A DNA stretch of 64,000 bases from Asparagopsis taxiformis. Taxonomy: Eukaryota; Rhodophyta; Florideophyceae; Bonnemaisoniales; Bonnemaisoniaceae. The position numbers were made by a program, and so were the translations under genes. Below are positions 29,376 through 42,400 of the stretch, piece after piece. The notes under the pieces are model-generated. The model saw only the letters and a list, made by a program, of their open reading frames with translations, had not been told where the DNA came from and made no database searches. The stretch is taken from the NCBI GenBank assembly GCA_030407315.1, contig JALQPE010000695.1:1-64000 (forward strand). Direction: 5' to 3'. The stretch's first letter is position 1; each line of letters starts with the position of its first letter.

Positions 29376-32285
29376 TTACACCCCCGCACCGCTAGGCCCA
29401 GCTCCTCCTCCGCTGTCTACACGCTTCTTCGCCTCTACAATCGCTTCTACTATCTCCTCAACGAATCTCCTCTGCCCTGCCTTTTCGCCCTCGCTCGTCC
29501 CATTCGTGACCCCTTTCTTGTTCTCGATTCCAGTGATGCTCCTCAGCGACTGTAGAGCTTTCAGCACATCCCCAATCCCGTACCCCTTCTCTCTCGCCAT
29601 CCGCTGTAGAAATCCCTCCTTCATAAACACACTTTCGTTCTTCTCGTCAACCAAAGAAAACAGCGTGCTCTCATTTCTGCAGTCATTCAGCGTCAGCCGG
29701 TAGAACACAGGAATGATCACTACCTCACGCTCACCACCCTTCTCATACCGCTCCAGGAAGCACATCAGCTCTTTGAGTGTCCACTTCCGAGCAGCAAACT
29801 CTGGTGACAGAATCACAACTGCAATCTTCGCAGTTTGCATGGCCCGATTCATCTTCTCTGCTGCGTTCTGTCCAGGCCTTAGTTCTGCCCGGTCCAGGAA
29901 CACCTTGAAACCCAGTGCTACCAATATTTCGTATAGTATTTGAGCGATGGTAGGTTTGTCGGGGCCGGCGTGGCTGATGAAGACGTCGTAGACTTCATCT
30001 GCTTCAGTATCTGTGCTTGTGTTAGGTAGTGGGGTTGGATGGGATTGGGGAAGAAAAGGTATAGGAGGGGGTTCATTGCGCGGTGGGAGCTGGGTGTTGT
30101 CAGTTATGAGATCGACGTAGCACATACCTCTTCCCGGTAATAGCAGGTGTAATCGGGATGAGTCGGCGATGTAATGGGCTCCAAGCACATCGCCTTCCAC
30201 GGTGGCAATAATGGAAGATGATGCGCCTTGGCGGTATGTTACATCTGATGAATAGTTGAAGCCCCATCCGTGAAGCTCATTGTTGCAGACCAAGTGTGGT
30301 GTTTCGGTGTTGCTCGTTGCGGTACTATCGCCGTCCAGCTGTGCTTCGTCCAGCGCTTCTCCAGACTGCACATTCCAGGACATGGACTTCGTATGGACGA
30401 CTGACCGATCCTTGTCATCTGAGTTCGGGTTTGCTGTTGCACAAGCTGAAATAATGTTTCCATCTGCACTGAACGACAGTGTCCCAATACCCCGTGTCAG
30501 ATTACGTCGTGTCGTACTACTCGAGTCACCGGAACTCGAAGAATTTGACGTGTTTTCCTGTTCATCCGATGCAAACGATAGCGCCCACTCCTCAAGATCT
30601 GGGAGCGAATGCAAAACGTTTCCATTCCCGTTGTCAACGATGTAAACAACACAACTCTGGTATTGGGAATATGCGACGAATCGTTGGTCGTTTGACACGG
30701 CCAGTGTTTCAGGCCAATAATGCTCGTCGGATTTTGTGACACTCGAAATAACGCGATCGATGCGCTCTGACACGTCACACACGTTCCGTATCTCCATCAA
30801 TTTCGTCTCTCCATTGAACGTCAACATTGTTGACCCATCCTCAGAAATGCCAAACCTGCGCACATGTGGAAGAAATGGAGAGACCGACTCGATGGTGTTG
30901 CCGAATTGTCGAACATCCCAAACTAGCACTTCATATTCAGTCAACACGTACAGATTCGAGCCGTCTCCCAGACATACAGATCGTACAGTATATCGCGACA
31001 CACTGGGAGGAGTGCCCACGAGTGACACCTCTCGACCATCGATGCTCACCCGCCATACACTCGTCTTCTCATAATCTGCAGAAAATAACAAGCGCCCATC
31101 GCCACTGAACAGAACACAACCCAAATAATAATGATGTGCATCTGGTGATTTCCACAGTTGCTCGCCACTCTGCACGTCCCAAACGCGAACACTGTAATCC
31201 TTCGACGCTGACGCCAGTAGTCTCCCATCAGCGCTCAACGCCACACTGTACACCCGGTCTGTGTGCCCCTCGAACACGGCGCCGTTGTCCTCGAAACTTT
31301 CCGTGTGCCATACACGGATCGTTTCATCCCATGATGCAGACACCATCACATGTTCGCTTCCTCCGATGGCCAGCGAACTCACTAGATCGTCATGCGCAGC
31401 GATAGTTTGAACTACGCTCTCACTCTGTATATCCATCACGAATAGTCGTCCTTTACGAGTACCCAGAACAACTTTCTTCAACAATGGCAATACCTGCATG
31501 CATCGAATCCATTCTTGGTCTTCTAGTTCCACTTGCATCGTTCGCCATTTCTCTTCGTTCGTCCATATCGTAACTTCCCCGAGAAGGTCGCACGAATACA
31601 TCAGCCCCGTGTTGCGGTCGAAAAATACAGACACAACAGGATAACCTGCAGATAGAGTCTTCTTCACCGCCCCATCCCCTCCATCCAACACCCATATCTC
31701 CCCTTCCTCCCCTCCCACAATAACTTCTCCCCCCGTACCTACACACATGCATCTCCCTTCATTTTCCAGCTTCAGTACTCGCCTCAACGAGCTCCTCCCA
31801 CTCTCCAGCACCCCAGGCCCACAACGAGCCCACGGCCGTTCCCCATATCGCTCTATACTATCAACTATTCGCTCGACTATTCCACTCTCGCTCACTACAT
31901 CTCGCAGTCGCCCAAATAGTTGATACGTACATTCTTCTCGATTATTCACACAATACGGCATCATGCACAGCTCCATTGCCCTCACGACAACAGCCAAATC
32001 GCGCACTATTCTTCTCACACTCTCCGTCTTCTCGTCTTCTTTCTCCAGATACTTTCGCAACATCTCAAGCTCGCCGATTACCTTTCGAAACGCCGGTCGC
32101 TCTTCATCCTTGTTCATCTCTTCGATCCAGCGGTAATCCGTCAACAACTGTACCGCCTCAGTGATGCGCCCTGCTCCGAGCAGGTGTCGAACCACATGCT
32201 CCCTCATATACTTGTCGCTCTCCGTCTTCTTCAGCTTCCACCATTCTTCTTCTTCCGCCTCCGTGCCCCCTCCCACAGTTTCCAT
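29376..32285 (-). CDS. NLR-1, downstream part: WD40 repeats and C-terminal TIR domain
   Basis: An intact 969-residue frame starting METVGGGTEAEEEE. About 1-150 is a helical linker. WD40 blades run from about 175 to 620 (for example IWVLDGGDG, SASWDETIRVWHTES, SASKDYSVRVWDVQSG). The TIR domain runs from about 760 to 890 (YDVFISHAGPDK, FLDRAELRPGQ, VVILSPEFAARKWTLKEL). The Glu of WTLKEL is in the position of the NADase catalytic glutamate of TIR domains. A conserved tail ends GAGPSGAGV. The frame overlaps the 3' end of the upstream NB-ARC part by about 55 bases in another frame. It may be translated separately, or it may be half of a frame-shifted single gene. Confidence 0.88.
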   Translation of the reverse strand: METVGGGTEAEEEEWWKLKKTESDKYMREHVVRHLLGAGRITEAVQLLTDYRWIEEMNKDEERPAFRKVIGELEMLRKYLEKEDEKTESVRRIVRDLAVVVRAMELCMMPYCVNNREECTYQLFGRLRDVVSESGIVERIVDSIERYGERPWARCGPGVLESGRSSLRRVLKLENEGRCMCVGTGGEVIVGGEEGEIWVLDGGDGAVKKTLSAGYPVVSVFFDRNTGLMYSCDLLGEVTIWTNEEKWRTMQVELEDQEWIRCMQVLPLLKKVVLGTRKGRLFVMDIQSESVVQTIAAHDDLVSSLAIGGSEHVMVSASWDETIRVWHTESFEDNGAVFEGHTDRVYSVALSADGRLLASASKDYSVRVWDVQSGEQLWKSPDAHHYYLGCVLFSGDGRLLFSADYEKTSVWRVSIDGREVSLVGTPPSVSRYTVRSVCLGDGSNLYVLTEYEVLVWDVRQFGNTIESVSPFLPHVRRFGISEDGSTMLTFNGETKLMEIRNVCDVSERIDRVISSVTKSDEHYWPETLAVSNDQRFVAYSQYQSCVVYIVDNGNGNVLHSLPDLEEWALSFASDEQENTSNSSSSGDSSSTTRRNLTRGIGTLSFSADGNIISACATANPNSDDKDRSVVHTKSMSWNVQSGEALDEAQLDGDSTATSNTETPHLVCNNELHGWGFNYSSDVTYRQGASSSIIATVEGDVLGAHYIADSSRLHLLLPGRGMCYVDLITDNTQLPPRNEPPPIPFLPQSHPTPLPNTSTDTEADEVYDVFISHAGPDKPTIAQILYEILVALGFKVFLDRAELRPGQNAAEKMNRAMQTAKIAVVILSPEFAARKWTLKELMCFLERYEKGGEREVVIIPVFYRLTLNDCRNESTLFSLVDEKNESVFMKEGFLQRMAREKGYGIGDVLKALQSLRSITGIENKKGVTNGTSEGEKAGQRRFVEEIVEAIVEAKKRVDSGGGAGPSGAGV

Positions 32286-33789
32286 TCCTTCATCTCCACT
32301 TGTCCGCAGACATGCTCGATACCGTCCACCAGCCGACTATGCCACCATCGTACTCCCTCCCTCCCCTCGGCCATTCCCACACACACGTCGTGGACAAGAT
32401 CATGCAGTCGTACCCCCATCACCAGTCCCCCCTCATCTTCTTCTAACCATACCACACTGTGCCTCGAAAACATACGCACTGCTGACAGCACATCCTCCAC
32501 ATCCCACAGCTTCTCAATCGCTCCCAGTGGAAGACACATCTGCTTCTCCACAACGCAAAACGATCGAAACATCTCTCCCACTCTCATCCTCTGCCCCTCC
32601 CACCCTCTCTCCAGACACTCTAGGCTCGACTGTATAGCTACATCCAGTCCCTTATGTCTACTCCCGCTTTCTGTCCCAGACAGCTGCACACTGCTCCGCC
32701 TCAGACTCTCCTCGTATTGCACAATGGCATTCGGTCCACACACATCTCCGCGTCGACCAAACACCTCTTGCATCCCACACCCAGCAACGCTCAGTGCCAG
32801 TGGCAGTCCCGCACATACCTCAATGATGCCATCGAGTGCATCACGGTTAGCGCTTGACCACGACAACACCTCGTTACTCTTGATCCCAGCATACTTGCAT
32901 AGAATCTCAGTACATGTTTCCCTGCGCAAATCTTCAGGACTCACTGCAATTGACACGTCATGCGTCGGTACTCGCCCAATCGCCTCATTCCTCGTCGACG
33001 TCAGCACTTTGCAACTTCCTCCTCCATCAATCTCTTGCACTCCTTTGCAGGCGGTATCCACCAACGTGTGCACACTGGGATCGAGATCCCACACGTCGTC
33101 AAAGATGAGGAGGAAGCGCTTCGCCGCGAGTAGGTCGATCAGCTTTTCCATCATGTTCACATGTGTATTGTCTTTTGCAGCGAGATGAGTGAATTTGGGG
33201 AGGAAATCTGGGAATGCGTCGGTGACAATCTCCGCAAGCTGGTCCAATAGCCTCTGCACCTTGGCGTCGTGGCCGAGTTCAATGAACCACACGCCGTCTG
33301 GGAACTTTTGCCAAATATCGGCGTGTCTGCCGAGGGCGCGCAGGATAGTGGTCTTGCCTGCGCCACCCATGCCGACAAGTGCTATAGCGTTTTGGTCTGG
33401 GTTGTTGGAGAGGAGGGCGAGCTTGGCCTTGCTTTCTGGAGTGCGGGAATCGTGAGAGAAGTCGAGGACAATGTGGCGAGAGTTTCGGGGGACGTGGAAA
33501 ACGGAGGGCTGCGGGGTGTGCGGGCACGTGACGGCTCGGCGGAAGATGGAGTAGGAGTCGAGTGGGGAGGCAGATGAGAGGGCTGAGACACTGGCTGGAG
33601 TGAAGAGGATGACGGGGGTTGCGGCGTTGGAGAGGACTCTGTATGCGGGGAATCGGCTACGGTGGGAGGGCGAGAGGTCGTTTGATGCGCGTGGTCAGAG
33701 GCAAGGACTGGATGGGATGATGAAGTGACGGTGTTGGAGGCCGTGGTGTTGGGAACGGAGTCGTCTGGTTGAGAGAATAGATGGCCCAT
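32231..33789 (-). pseudogene. NLR-1, upstream part: acylated Ser/Pro-rich N terminus, NB-ARC, winged helix
   Basis: Start chosen at 33789, giving MGHLFSQPDD, which matches the MGxxxS N-myristoylation signal of the sister genes. About 110 Ser/Pro-rich residues follow. One frame change between about 33400 and 33530 leads to VLDFS...TPESKAKLALLS and the NB-ARC domain. This has a P-loop GMGGAGKTT (33370), Walker B FLLIFDDVWD, a GLPLALSVAG motif and RLHDLVHD in the MHD-switch position. The NB-ARC frame itself is intact for 379 residues and ends in RRRKKKNGGS, where the frame differs from that of the WD40-TIR part. The protein would be a nucleotide-switch receptor. The same terminal frame break occurs in NLR-4. 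Confidence 0.8.
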
Positions 33790-33842
33790 GGTACTGGAAC
33801 TGTGCGCGGAGGGGAGACAGAGAAGATTGTTAGTCGGCGGGC

Positions 33843-33935
33843 TGGATGGATGGATGGATGGATAGATGGACGGACGGAGTGGAAAGGATGGAGGCAATGG
33901 ATGGATGGACGATGGACGGATGGATAATATGAGAG
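33843..33935. repeat. GGAT/GGAC-type tetranucleotide microsatellite
   Basis: Runs of GATG, GGAC and related units just upstream of the NLR-1 start, on the template side of the 5' leader. Confidence 0.85.
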
Positions 33936-35394
33936 CGGAAGAGTGGTGAGTCGAGAAGATGTGTGGAGTGATGGTGGTGAGGTGCGGCGCTACGCGGTGT
34001 CGCTGTGGATGTTGGTAGAAGCGGACAGCGGATCGGGGGGAATGACACGTAAACCGAGTGAGTTGGGAGTCGAGGGACGAAATGGCGCCCTGCTGGCATC
34101 GAATATACACGTGTATTTGTGGGGGGACAAGGCAACCGAAATTCATCTGCAAAACTGACGGTCGAGAAAAATTTCTCTACCCCGATTCATACGCCCAATT
34201 AGGGCCAATACAACGTGTCGGGAATCGTCCACGTATCCATATCCTGTTTGCGGACACAACCCCTCATACTCTATTTCTATTCGACGTGTCTCAAGGTAGA
34301 ACAAGTGCCATACGGAAAGTACACCCGGACCACGGTTCGTGTACACTGCCGCATGGTGTATCATGCGTACACTACCACTAATTGCAGCGTATAGTGTACT
34401 CGTTCTGGCAAACTGATGAAGTCGGGCGGGAACGAAACTCGACGTTCAGTATCGATCCAGCACCGCCCTCACCAAGTTCAGACAACACTACCACTAGTCG
34501 AGCTCAAGTCGTCCAGTGCGTAGCCACTTTCCGATTGTTCCAAACACGAAACAGGCGTTGGCAATGGTGCCAAATACCTTCCAACCGCAACCTAAACATG
34601 CTGCCATGTTTCGCTCGATGACTGCATTCACAGCGCCCCCTCCGTATGCAGCATCCATCACCTGATCAACTCGCAGTCCACAGCTGAACAGAATCTACAG
34701 CTTCAAATTCCGCTCGCAAAATCTATCCTACACTGTTGTGCTGGAGTTCTGCAAGAGGGAATGATTCTTCATCCTGTGACTGCACGCGCGTACTGACACA
34801 TCGTTTGCGTTCGGCCCGTGCGTCCGACGCAGGCTGTGAGGCGGTAGGAAATTGATTTTTGTGGAATATCATGCAGCAATAGCTTTGTTCTTCCCATGCG
34901 TCGTCTACGACCTGCGTTGCTCTCGTCCTCTTCGATATTCCAAGTCCACCGTTGATCCATTTCGTGACTACAATTGCTGGGCAGATTTCAGATCTCTGCA
35001 CGCGAAGAGGAGTAGATAGCCACTTGACAATCATCCCGCGCTAGTTTACTTTGCACATATATGGGCACTCTGACCGAAATGACGTTCCATATCCCATCTA
35101 TTCGCTTCGCTTGCGCCAGCGGTCGTCCTACGTGTGCACCTATCCCATAAGCAAGCAGTAATCTGACCAAGCAAGGCTACTCACAACTTGAAGACGAGCG
35201 CATTGTCTGAGTGTACTGTTCTGCTCCGCGTTCTCAGCGGCTCTACGACTATGAGTTCGGCTGGTGCAGCGGACTATTGCACACTATGCTCTCCCCTACA
35301 ACGTTACAATACCTCCAATCTATGTACCGCTTAGTTTCATAAACCTTCCACGACATGCGCCCACCACCAATGGTTGCTGTACAATAATAAATGT
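33936..35394. other. NLR-1 upstream region and intergenic sequence
   Basis: No gene seen. 35150-35394 matches 46490-46735, marking the start of a diverged duplicate that ends in NLR tail relics at both places. Confidence 0.6.
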
Positions 35395-35465
35395 ACTTGC
35401 GAGGTGCGTCAACAGGTCGGCACTTCTACCGGTTTCCAGCCACATCTTGGCCTCCACAATTGCGC
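35395..35465 (-). pseudogene. Relic of NLR C-terminal tail
   Basis: Read on the minus strand it gives CAIVEAKMWLETGRSAD, matching the tail after the TIR domain (for example EAIVEAKKRVDSGGGAG in NLR-1). Only about 20 residues remain. The flanks match the relic at 46735. Confidence 0.6.
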
Positions 35466-35471
35466 ACCCAC

Positions 35472-35975
35472 GACCATGAACACTATCAACAATCGCACAC
35501 GAGCACTAATTTAGTAAAGCTGCGTCCATCGCAACCATGCTGCGGAGCAAGCACAGATTTCGCATCGATCGTCCACGGGTCGTGTCGCGGCCAGCGGTGG
35601 ATGCTCATGCTAAGGCAAAGTGCAATTGGAGCCTCTAATTATATCCAAAAACGATCAGTTTTCATATTTTCGTAATCACTACGACTTGGACTGGCACTAT
35701 GCACCTACGTGACGAGCAACTCGCACAATCTCAATCACCGTTTGCAACTCGATCAGCTTCGCACCTGTCATGTTCCGACAAACTGCACGCCACTCCCTAT
35801 CTCTGCGCCATCCCAAGTGAACATCCATCCTCTGCCTACACGCTTATGAGCGCATCATAGTCCATTACCGCTTGCAAACATGTCCCACGGCAAGCACATG
35901 ATTGTGCCCAGTGCAGGGATGTATAGTGCGTCGGAGCGCACATAGGTGTGCCCGATCATGTTGGATGGTCGCACG
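35472..35975. repeat. Cluster-specific repeat A, copy 1
   Basis: Matches about 38600-39180 and, more weakly, 56470-57100. Shared landmarks are GCATCGATCGTCCA, TCATATTTTCG, CTCGATCAGCTTC, GCCATCCCAAGTGAACATCC and GTGCGATCATGTTGG-like words. Non-coding. Confidence 0.8.
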
Positions 35976-36077
35976 CGCCGTTTGTGGAGATGTGTACTGA
36001 AGCCGGTGCGTACTATGGTGCGTGTGAAATCCGAAACGCTGCGAGGTGCACTGTATACGTCAACTGGCTCCACATGG

Positions 36078-39000
36078 ATCAGCGAGCTGGAAGAAGATGA
36101 AACGAAGAGTGTGGGCCCTGTAGTGATGCAAGAGATATGCAGTAGTGGGATAGGGGGTTGTATAGAGAGATCGGGGCGGATGTGGAAATCGTGTAGCAGT
36201 GGACGTGTTTATAGTCGAGTTGATGGAATGGACTGCGCAGCGTGAAATAGATGGTGCATCTGGAACAGTGTAAGTACCGATGGTGACAAACGTAAGTATC
36301 GGTACAATGACGTCAACGCTCAGCTGCCAGAACAGATAGATTGGTCATATGACGCAATGAACGTAAACGCTCAAACTTGGCGCGGTTGCGACAAGTACAC
36401 CACTTATGGGTAGCATTGACACATACCAAGGACGGTATGGTTAACAGTCTGCGCAGCGCGACGCACGACGAACACAATGAACAGGTAGATGCGCACTCTT
36501 TCTGCGTGCATACAGACATCAAACATCCACCATCATGGTGCTCAATGACCGTGCGTGACATGATCTACACGACCGAAATGTGGTGGGATTATTAGGTGGA
36601 ATGGGAAAAGAGGAGGGGATGAAAAATTGTGGGTGGAGAATATCGTCGATGGAAATGGAACAGCAAAGTTGGAAGAGAGAGACATGCTTCAGGACGAGTG
36701 TAGATAGAGTGTGTTTCGGACTGCTGGCGAGTTTTCGTAGAAGAGACGAAGATGTGTGTACAGTGTGTTGCGAAGAATCAATGTAATAGATACTACCCCT
36801 GCGTAGCACAATAGTACCATTAACTTTGTCGACACAATACAGAAACCGATGCAGACGTCATTTCGCATATACCTCTTCCAGACGCAGCACATTCGCATTG
36901 GATGCAAACCATTTGCCACCCAGCCTACCAGACCGTCGCGAGTTCACCCACACATACATTCGATGACATACTTCGGCGTCTCTGGCACGGTAAATGAGTG
37001 AAGATGGGCGTAATCGTTGACGATGAAACGTATCAGATCAATAGCACAACGCATCACTTCACATCGTATTACATCGCACCCGGAATGATTTAGTCGATGA
37101 TTCCCACGCACATCTGTCAATACAACTACTGCAACAGGCAGAGCCCCGCGATATCTGAGGAGACTGGCGGTATACTTCCCGAGCATTCTGCGGCATCGTT
37201 GCCAAACGATTCCGGCAGAAATTGTAAAAATTACAAATTGCTACCCACATCTCAATCCAAACCATCGATACTGTTCTCAGCTTTCCCATCGTTGCGTGCA
37301 TCGCACTCAATCGCAATCAAACCACAACCGATCCGTCCCGACTTGTCGCACGCGATATCTGCATACGCATTGCACGGTCTAGAGTCAGTCGCGATGCTGC
37401 CAGCCACTTGATGTGCTGTGAAAAGCGGTTCACTGTTGCGCATCGCACCGTACGCGACAGCTTGTATCGCTGGATGTTTTGAATGGCTGCTTCAGCCGTG
37501 ACAATGTACGCGCGAACAGAGTGATTCTATTTGATTACGGCGCACTTGTTGGAACAGTTGGGTAGCAGAGGCGGCGTTTGTTTGTATAGTCTGGATCTCA
37601 TCGGTTGGTGCGTGTTGTACGTGCGTTGCTCGCAATCAGGGTTGCTCTCATTGCATTGGACACACAAATAGTCGGATCAGGCATCCCGTGAGCTTGTGTT
37701 CAAGTATCGAAATGTAGGAATTAACTGCACGTGCAATTTGGCAATCATCCCTCGTGTACTCATGACACGTACGGGCGTACTGGGCAACGGAGCAAGTCAT
37801 ATCCCATCCTAGAAACAATGTCTGCGATAACTGGGAATGCATTCGTTGCGTCCACCGTTGGAGGACGGGTTGTCACCAGCTGGCACTACTGTCGTGCGAT
37901 GATTGAGACGGTCGATGTGTCTGGTCGGTAGCGCACGCTTTTGTTCTACGGCAACGGCCAAGCATGATCAATGGATATGAGTGGATCGGGTGGGGGAGAA
38001 TGGAGGACGAGCGGGCAGTTTGGCATGGAATAAGAGCGTTGCGGATGTTGGGGACGGGTTGAAAGTCGTTGGAATCTGCCGAGCGGGGACTACTGAAGCT
38101 TGTATGGATTGGACGCCATCAATGTTTGCAGTCTAGTACCATGGTTTTAAAACTTTCGCTCTGTCGTAGTAGGCGGAAGAACAATGTTGGTAATGCAGTG
38201 TAGATAGTCGATTCGGTCTCGAACAATAATTATTGCATATGTTAGGCTGCAGGTAGGAATAGAGTGTGCGTAGCGAGTGAGCAACTAAATAAAATTCGAC
38301 TAAGAGCGAACATGTCTAACAGTGAGTTGATGGAATAGAGAGTAGAGCGTGGAATGCATCGCGCAATCGCACATGTCACATTGCAGCCGCACAATGACAT
38401 CAACACTCAGCGGCCACAACCGACACATTCAGTCATGTGACGCAACCGATGCGCGCTCAGATGCACTCGGTGGTGGGAAGAATGGTCCACGCACTTCACC
38501 TCAGCGCTGTTATCGCGTATCACAATTTGGTACAGACTCGACGCGGCGGCCCGCTCGACCAGGACACTGTACACACAACTACCCACTCTTGACGCATGCA
38601 CGCAGGAAATGTGCAGCCACTATCACCATCAACATCACCAACATCAATCGCACACAAGCATTAGCGCAGTTTCATCCATCGCGACAATATTGCGGAGCAA
38701 ACAAAGACGCTGCATCGATCGTCCATGCGCAGGCCAAAGTCAAGCGGAATTGCAGCCTTCAAATATCCAAAGACAATCAGATTTCATATTTTCGCAACCA
38801 CTTTGGTTCGGAATCACTCTGTGCGCCCAAGTGAACTACTCGCTCGCACCATCTCAATCACTCACAACTCGATCAGCTTCACTTCGCTTCCACCACTGCA
38901 CACCCCGTCATGGTCCGACAAACTGCACGCCTCTTCCAATCTCTGCGCCATCCCAAGTGAACATCCATCCTGTGCCTACGCGCCTATGACCGCATCATCG

Positions 39001-39477
39001 TCCAATACCGTTTGCAAGCAGCGCGTACGCCTCGCTGCGCAGTGGTCTCAATCTTACATGTACCTCCTGATATGTAACTGTTGATTGTCCCCCCCCCCCC
39101 CGGCAAACGCATGATTGCGCCCAACGCAGGGATGCATAGTGCGTCAGAGCGCGCATAGGTGTGACCGATCATGTTGGATGGCCTGTTTCCAAGCTGTGTA
39201 CGAAATCATCAAGTGCACGTGTCGGCCCCGTCCGGTCTGTAACGACAACCTTGACAGCATTCACGCAACCCAAAACCCACATGTCGTGTTGTAGCGATCC
39301 CGATGCATTTTGAACCGTAACGTCTGTATTACACACCGCCATTATCGCAGCTCGTCCGTTCCAGCCATAGCCTAATAAATTCCAGCACTACTACTACCCC
39401 GACCTGCATCCTCCATCACACTTCTTTTCATTTGCAAAAGTCCTTTATCATCTTTCTACCTTTCACTCTACTATTTC
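36078..39477. repeat. Intergenic segmental duplicate, partner of 53858-57540
   Basis: Begins ATCAGCGAGCTGGAAGAAGA, and long collinear stretches match the other copy up to the 3' end of NLR-2. Inside lie repeat A copy 2 (about 38600-39180), two copies of repeat B (about 36180-36400 and 38300-38480) and a poly-C run (39089-39102). No intact gene seen. Confidence 0.85.
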
Positions 39478-42400
39478 TCATCCACGAGCACTACTAGGAC
39501 CCGCAGCCCGCCCACTCTTCAGACGACCCATCGCCTCCACGATCGCGTCCCGGATCTTCTCGACAAATTGCATTTGCGCCGCCTTCTCTTCTTCACTCTC
39601 TCCATTCGTCACTTTCCCCTCGTTCTCGATACCAGTCACTCCCCTCAGCGACTGTAGAACTTGCAACACATCACGAAGTTCATATTCGCGCTCATCCACC
39701 ATACGCTCCAGAAACCCTTCCACCACAAACACATTCTCCCCACTATCGTTCACGACTTTGAACAGCGTGTTCTTGTCTCGACAGTCATCCAGCGTCAACC
39801 GGTAGAACACCGGAATAATGATCACTGACCCCTCGCCGCCAGCACGGAATCGCTCCACAAAGCACATCAACTCTTTCAGAGTCCATTTCCGTGCTGCATA
39901 CTCCGGCGACAGTATCACAACTGCAATTTTCGCTGTCCGCATCGCCTTGATCATCTTCTCAGGCGCATCCTCCCCGGGCCGCAGCTCTCGGCGGTCCAGA
40001 AACACCTTGAAACCGAGTGCGACGAGTAGATTGTACAACGGCAGGGCGATGGTGAACTTGTCAGTACCGGCGTGGCTGATAAAGATGTCGTAGACTTCAT
40101 CTGCTTCTGCATCGGAATCTGTGCCTGTGTTTCGTGATGGGGATGGGTGAGAATGGGGAAGGAAAGGTATAGGATGAGGTTCATCGCGCGGTGGGAGTTG
40201 GGTGTTGTCAGTTACGAGATCGATGTAGAACATACCCTTCTCCCAAATTGAAAAGTGTAATCGAGATGAGTCGGCGATGTAATGGGCTTCACACACATAA
40301 CCCTCCACGGTGGCAGTAATGGAAGATGATGCGCCTCCGCGGTATGTTACATTCGATGGATATTCGAAGGACCATCCGTCAAACCCATTGTTGCATACCA
40401 AGTGAGGAGTTTCGGAGTTGCTCGTTGCGGTACTATCGCCGTCCAGCTGTGCTTCATTCAGCGCTTCTCCAGAATGCACATTCCAGGACATAGACTTCGT
40501 ATGGACGACCGATTGGATATTGCCATCTGGGTTCGGGTTTGCTGCAGCACAAGCTGAGATAATATTTCCATCTGCACTGAACGACAGTGTCCCAATACCC
40601 TGCCTCAGTGCACCGGAACTACTAGAATTCGATGCCTCATCCTGTTCATCGGATGCAAACGATAGCGCCCATTCTTCTAGATCTGGGAGCGAATGCAAAA
40701 CATTTCCATTCCGACTGTCAACGATGTAAACAACACAACTCCTGCGAAGAGAATATGCGACGAATCGCTGGTCGTTTGATACGGCGAATATTTGAGGCAA
40801 ACGATGCTCATCGGAAATTTTGACACTCGAAATAACGCGATCGATGCGCTCTGACACGTCACACACGTTCCGTATCTCCATCAATTTCGACTCTCTATTG
40901 AACGTCAACATTGTTGACCCATCCTCAGAAATGCCGAACCTGCACACGTCTGGAAGAAATGGAGAGACCGACTCGATGGTGTTGCCGAATTGTCGCACAT
41001 CCCAAACTTGCACTTCACGTCCAGTCAACACGAACAGATCCGAGCCATCTCCCAGACATAGACATCGTCCAACACAATACGACACTTCCAGACGAGTGTC
41101 CACGAGTGACACATCCCGACCACTGTCGCTCACCCGCCATACACTCGTCTTGTGCATATCTGCAGAAAATAACAAGCGCCGATCGCGACTGAACAGGACA
41201 CACACCACAGAACTACGATGATGTTCGTCTGGCGATTTCCACAGTTGCTCGCCACTCTGCACGTCCCAAACGCGAACACTTCGATCCAGCGACGCTGACG
41301 CCAGTAGTCTGCCATCAGCGCTCAACGCCACACTGGTCACCCGACTTGTGTGTCCGTCGAACACGGCACCGTTGTCCTCTAAACTTTCCGTATCCCATAC
41401 ACGGATCGTTTCATCCCGTGATGCAGACACCATCACATGTTCGCTTCCTCCGATGGCCAGCGAACTCACTAGATCGTCATGCGCAGCAACAGTTCGAACC
41501 AAACTCCCGCTTGGTATATCCATCACTAGTAGTCGTCCTTTACGAGTACCCAGAACAACTTTCTTCAACGATGGCAGGACCTGCATGCATGAAATCTCAT
41601 CTTCTTTGTCTTCTAGTTCCACTTGCATCGTTCGCCATTTCTCTTCATTCTTCCGTATCGTAACTTGCCCGGTACGATCGCACGAATACATCAGCCCCGT
41701 GTTGCGGTCGAAATATACAGACACAACAGAATAATCTGTGTGATAAACTAGAGTCTTCTTCAACGTCCCATCACCTCCATCCAACACCCATATCTCCCCT
41801 TCCCTCCCTCCCACAATAACTTCTCCCCCCGTACAAACACACATGCATTCTCCTGCATTTTTCAGCTTCAGTACACCTCTCAGCCCGCTACCCCCACTCT
41901 CCAGCACCCCAGGCCCACAACGAGCCCAAGGACGCTCCCCATATCGCTCTATTCTACAAACTATTCGCTCCACTACTCCACTCTCGCTCACTACATCTCG
42001 CAGTCGCCCAAATAGTTGATACGTACATTCATCTCGATTCTTTACACAATGCGGCATCATGCAACGCCACATTGCCCTCATGACCACGTCCAAATCGCGC
42101 ACTATTCTTCTCACACTCTCCGTCTTCTCTTCTTCTACTTCTTCCAAATATTTTCGCAACATCTCGACCTCGGTGATTACCTTTCGAAACGGTATTCGCT
42201 CTTCATCCTTGTTCATCTCTTCGATCCAGCGATAGTCCGTCAACAACTTCACCGCCTCATTGATGCGACCAGCTCCGAGTAGGTGACGCACCACATGCTC
42301 CCTCATGTACTTCTCGCTCTCCGTCTTCTTCAGCTTCCACCATTCTTCTTCGATCTCACTCTCTCCCGTCCTCCCATTCCCAGACACTTCGAATGAATCA

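Noticed and set aside
32231..32300. Intron between the NB-ARC and WD40 parts of NLR-1
   Set aside because: NLR-2 and NLR-3 encode the same junction without extra sequence, and no suitable GT-AG pair of the right size was seen. A small indel explains it better.
31920..33188. 422-codon plus-strand ORF opposite NLR-1
   Set aside because: It is the complement of conserved NB-ARC coding sequence and has Ser/Thr/Pro-rich shadow composition.
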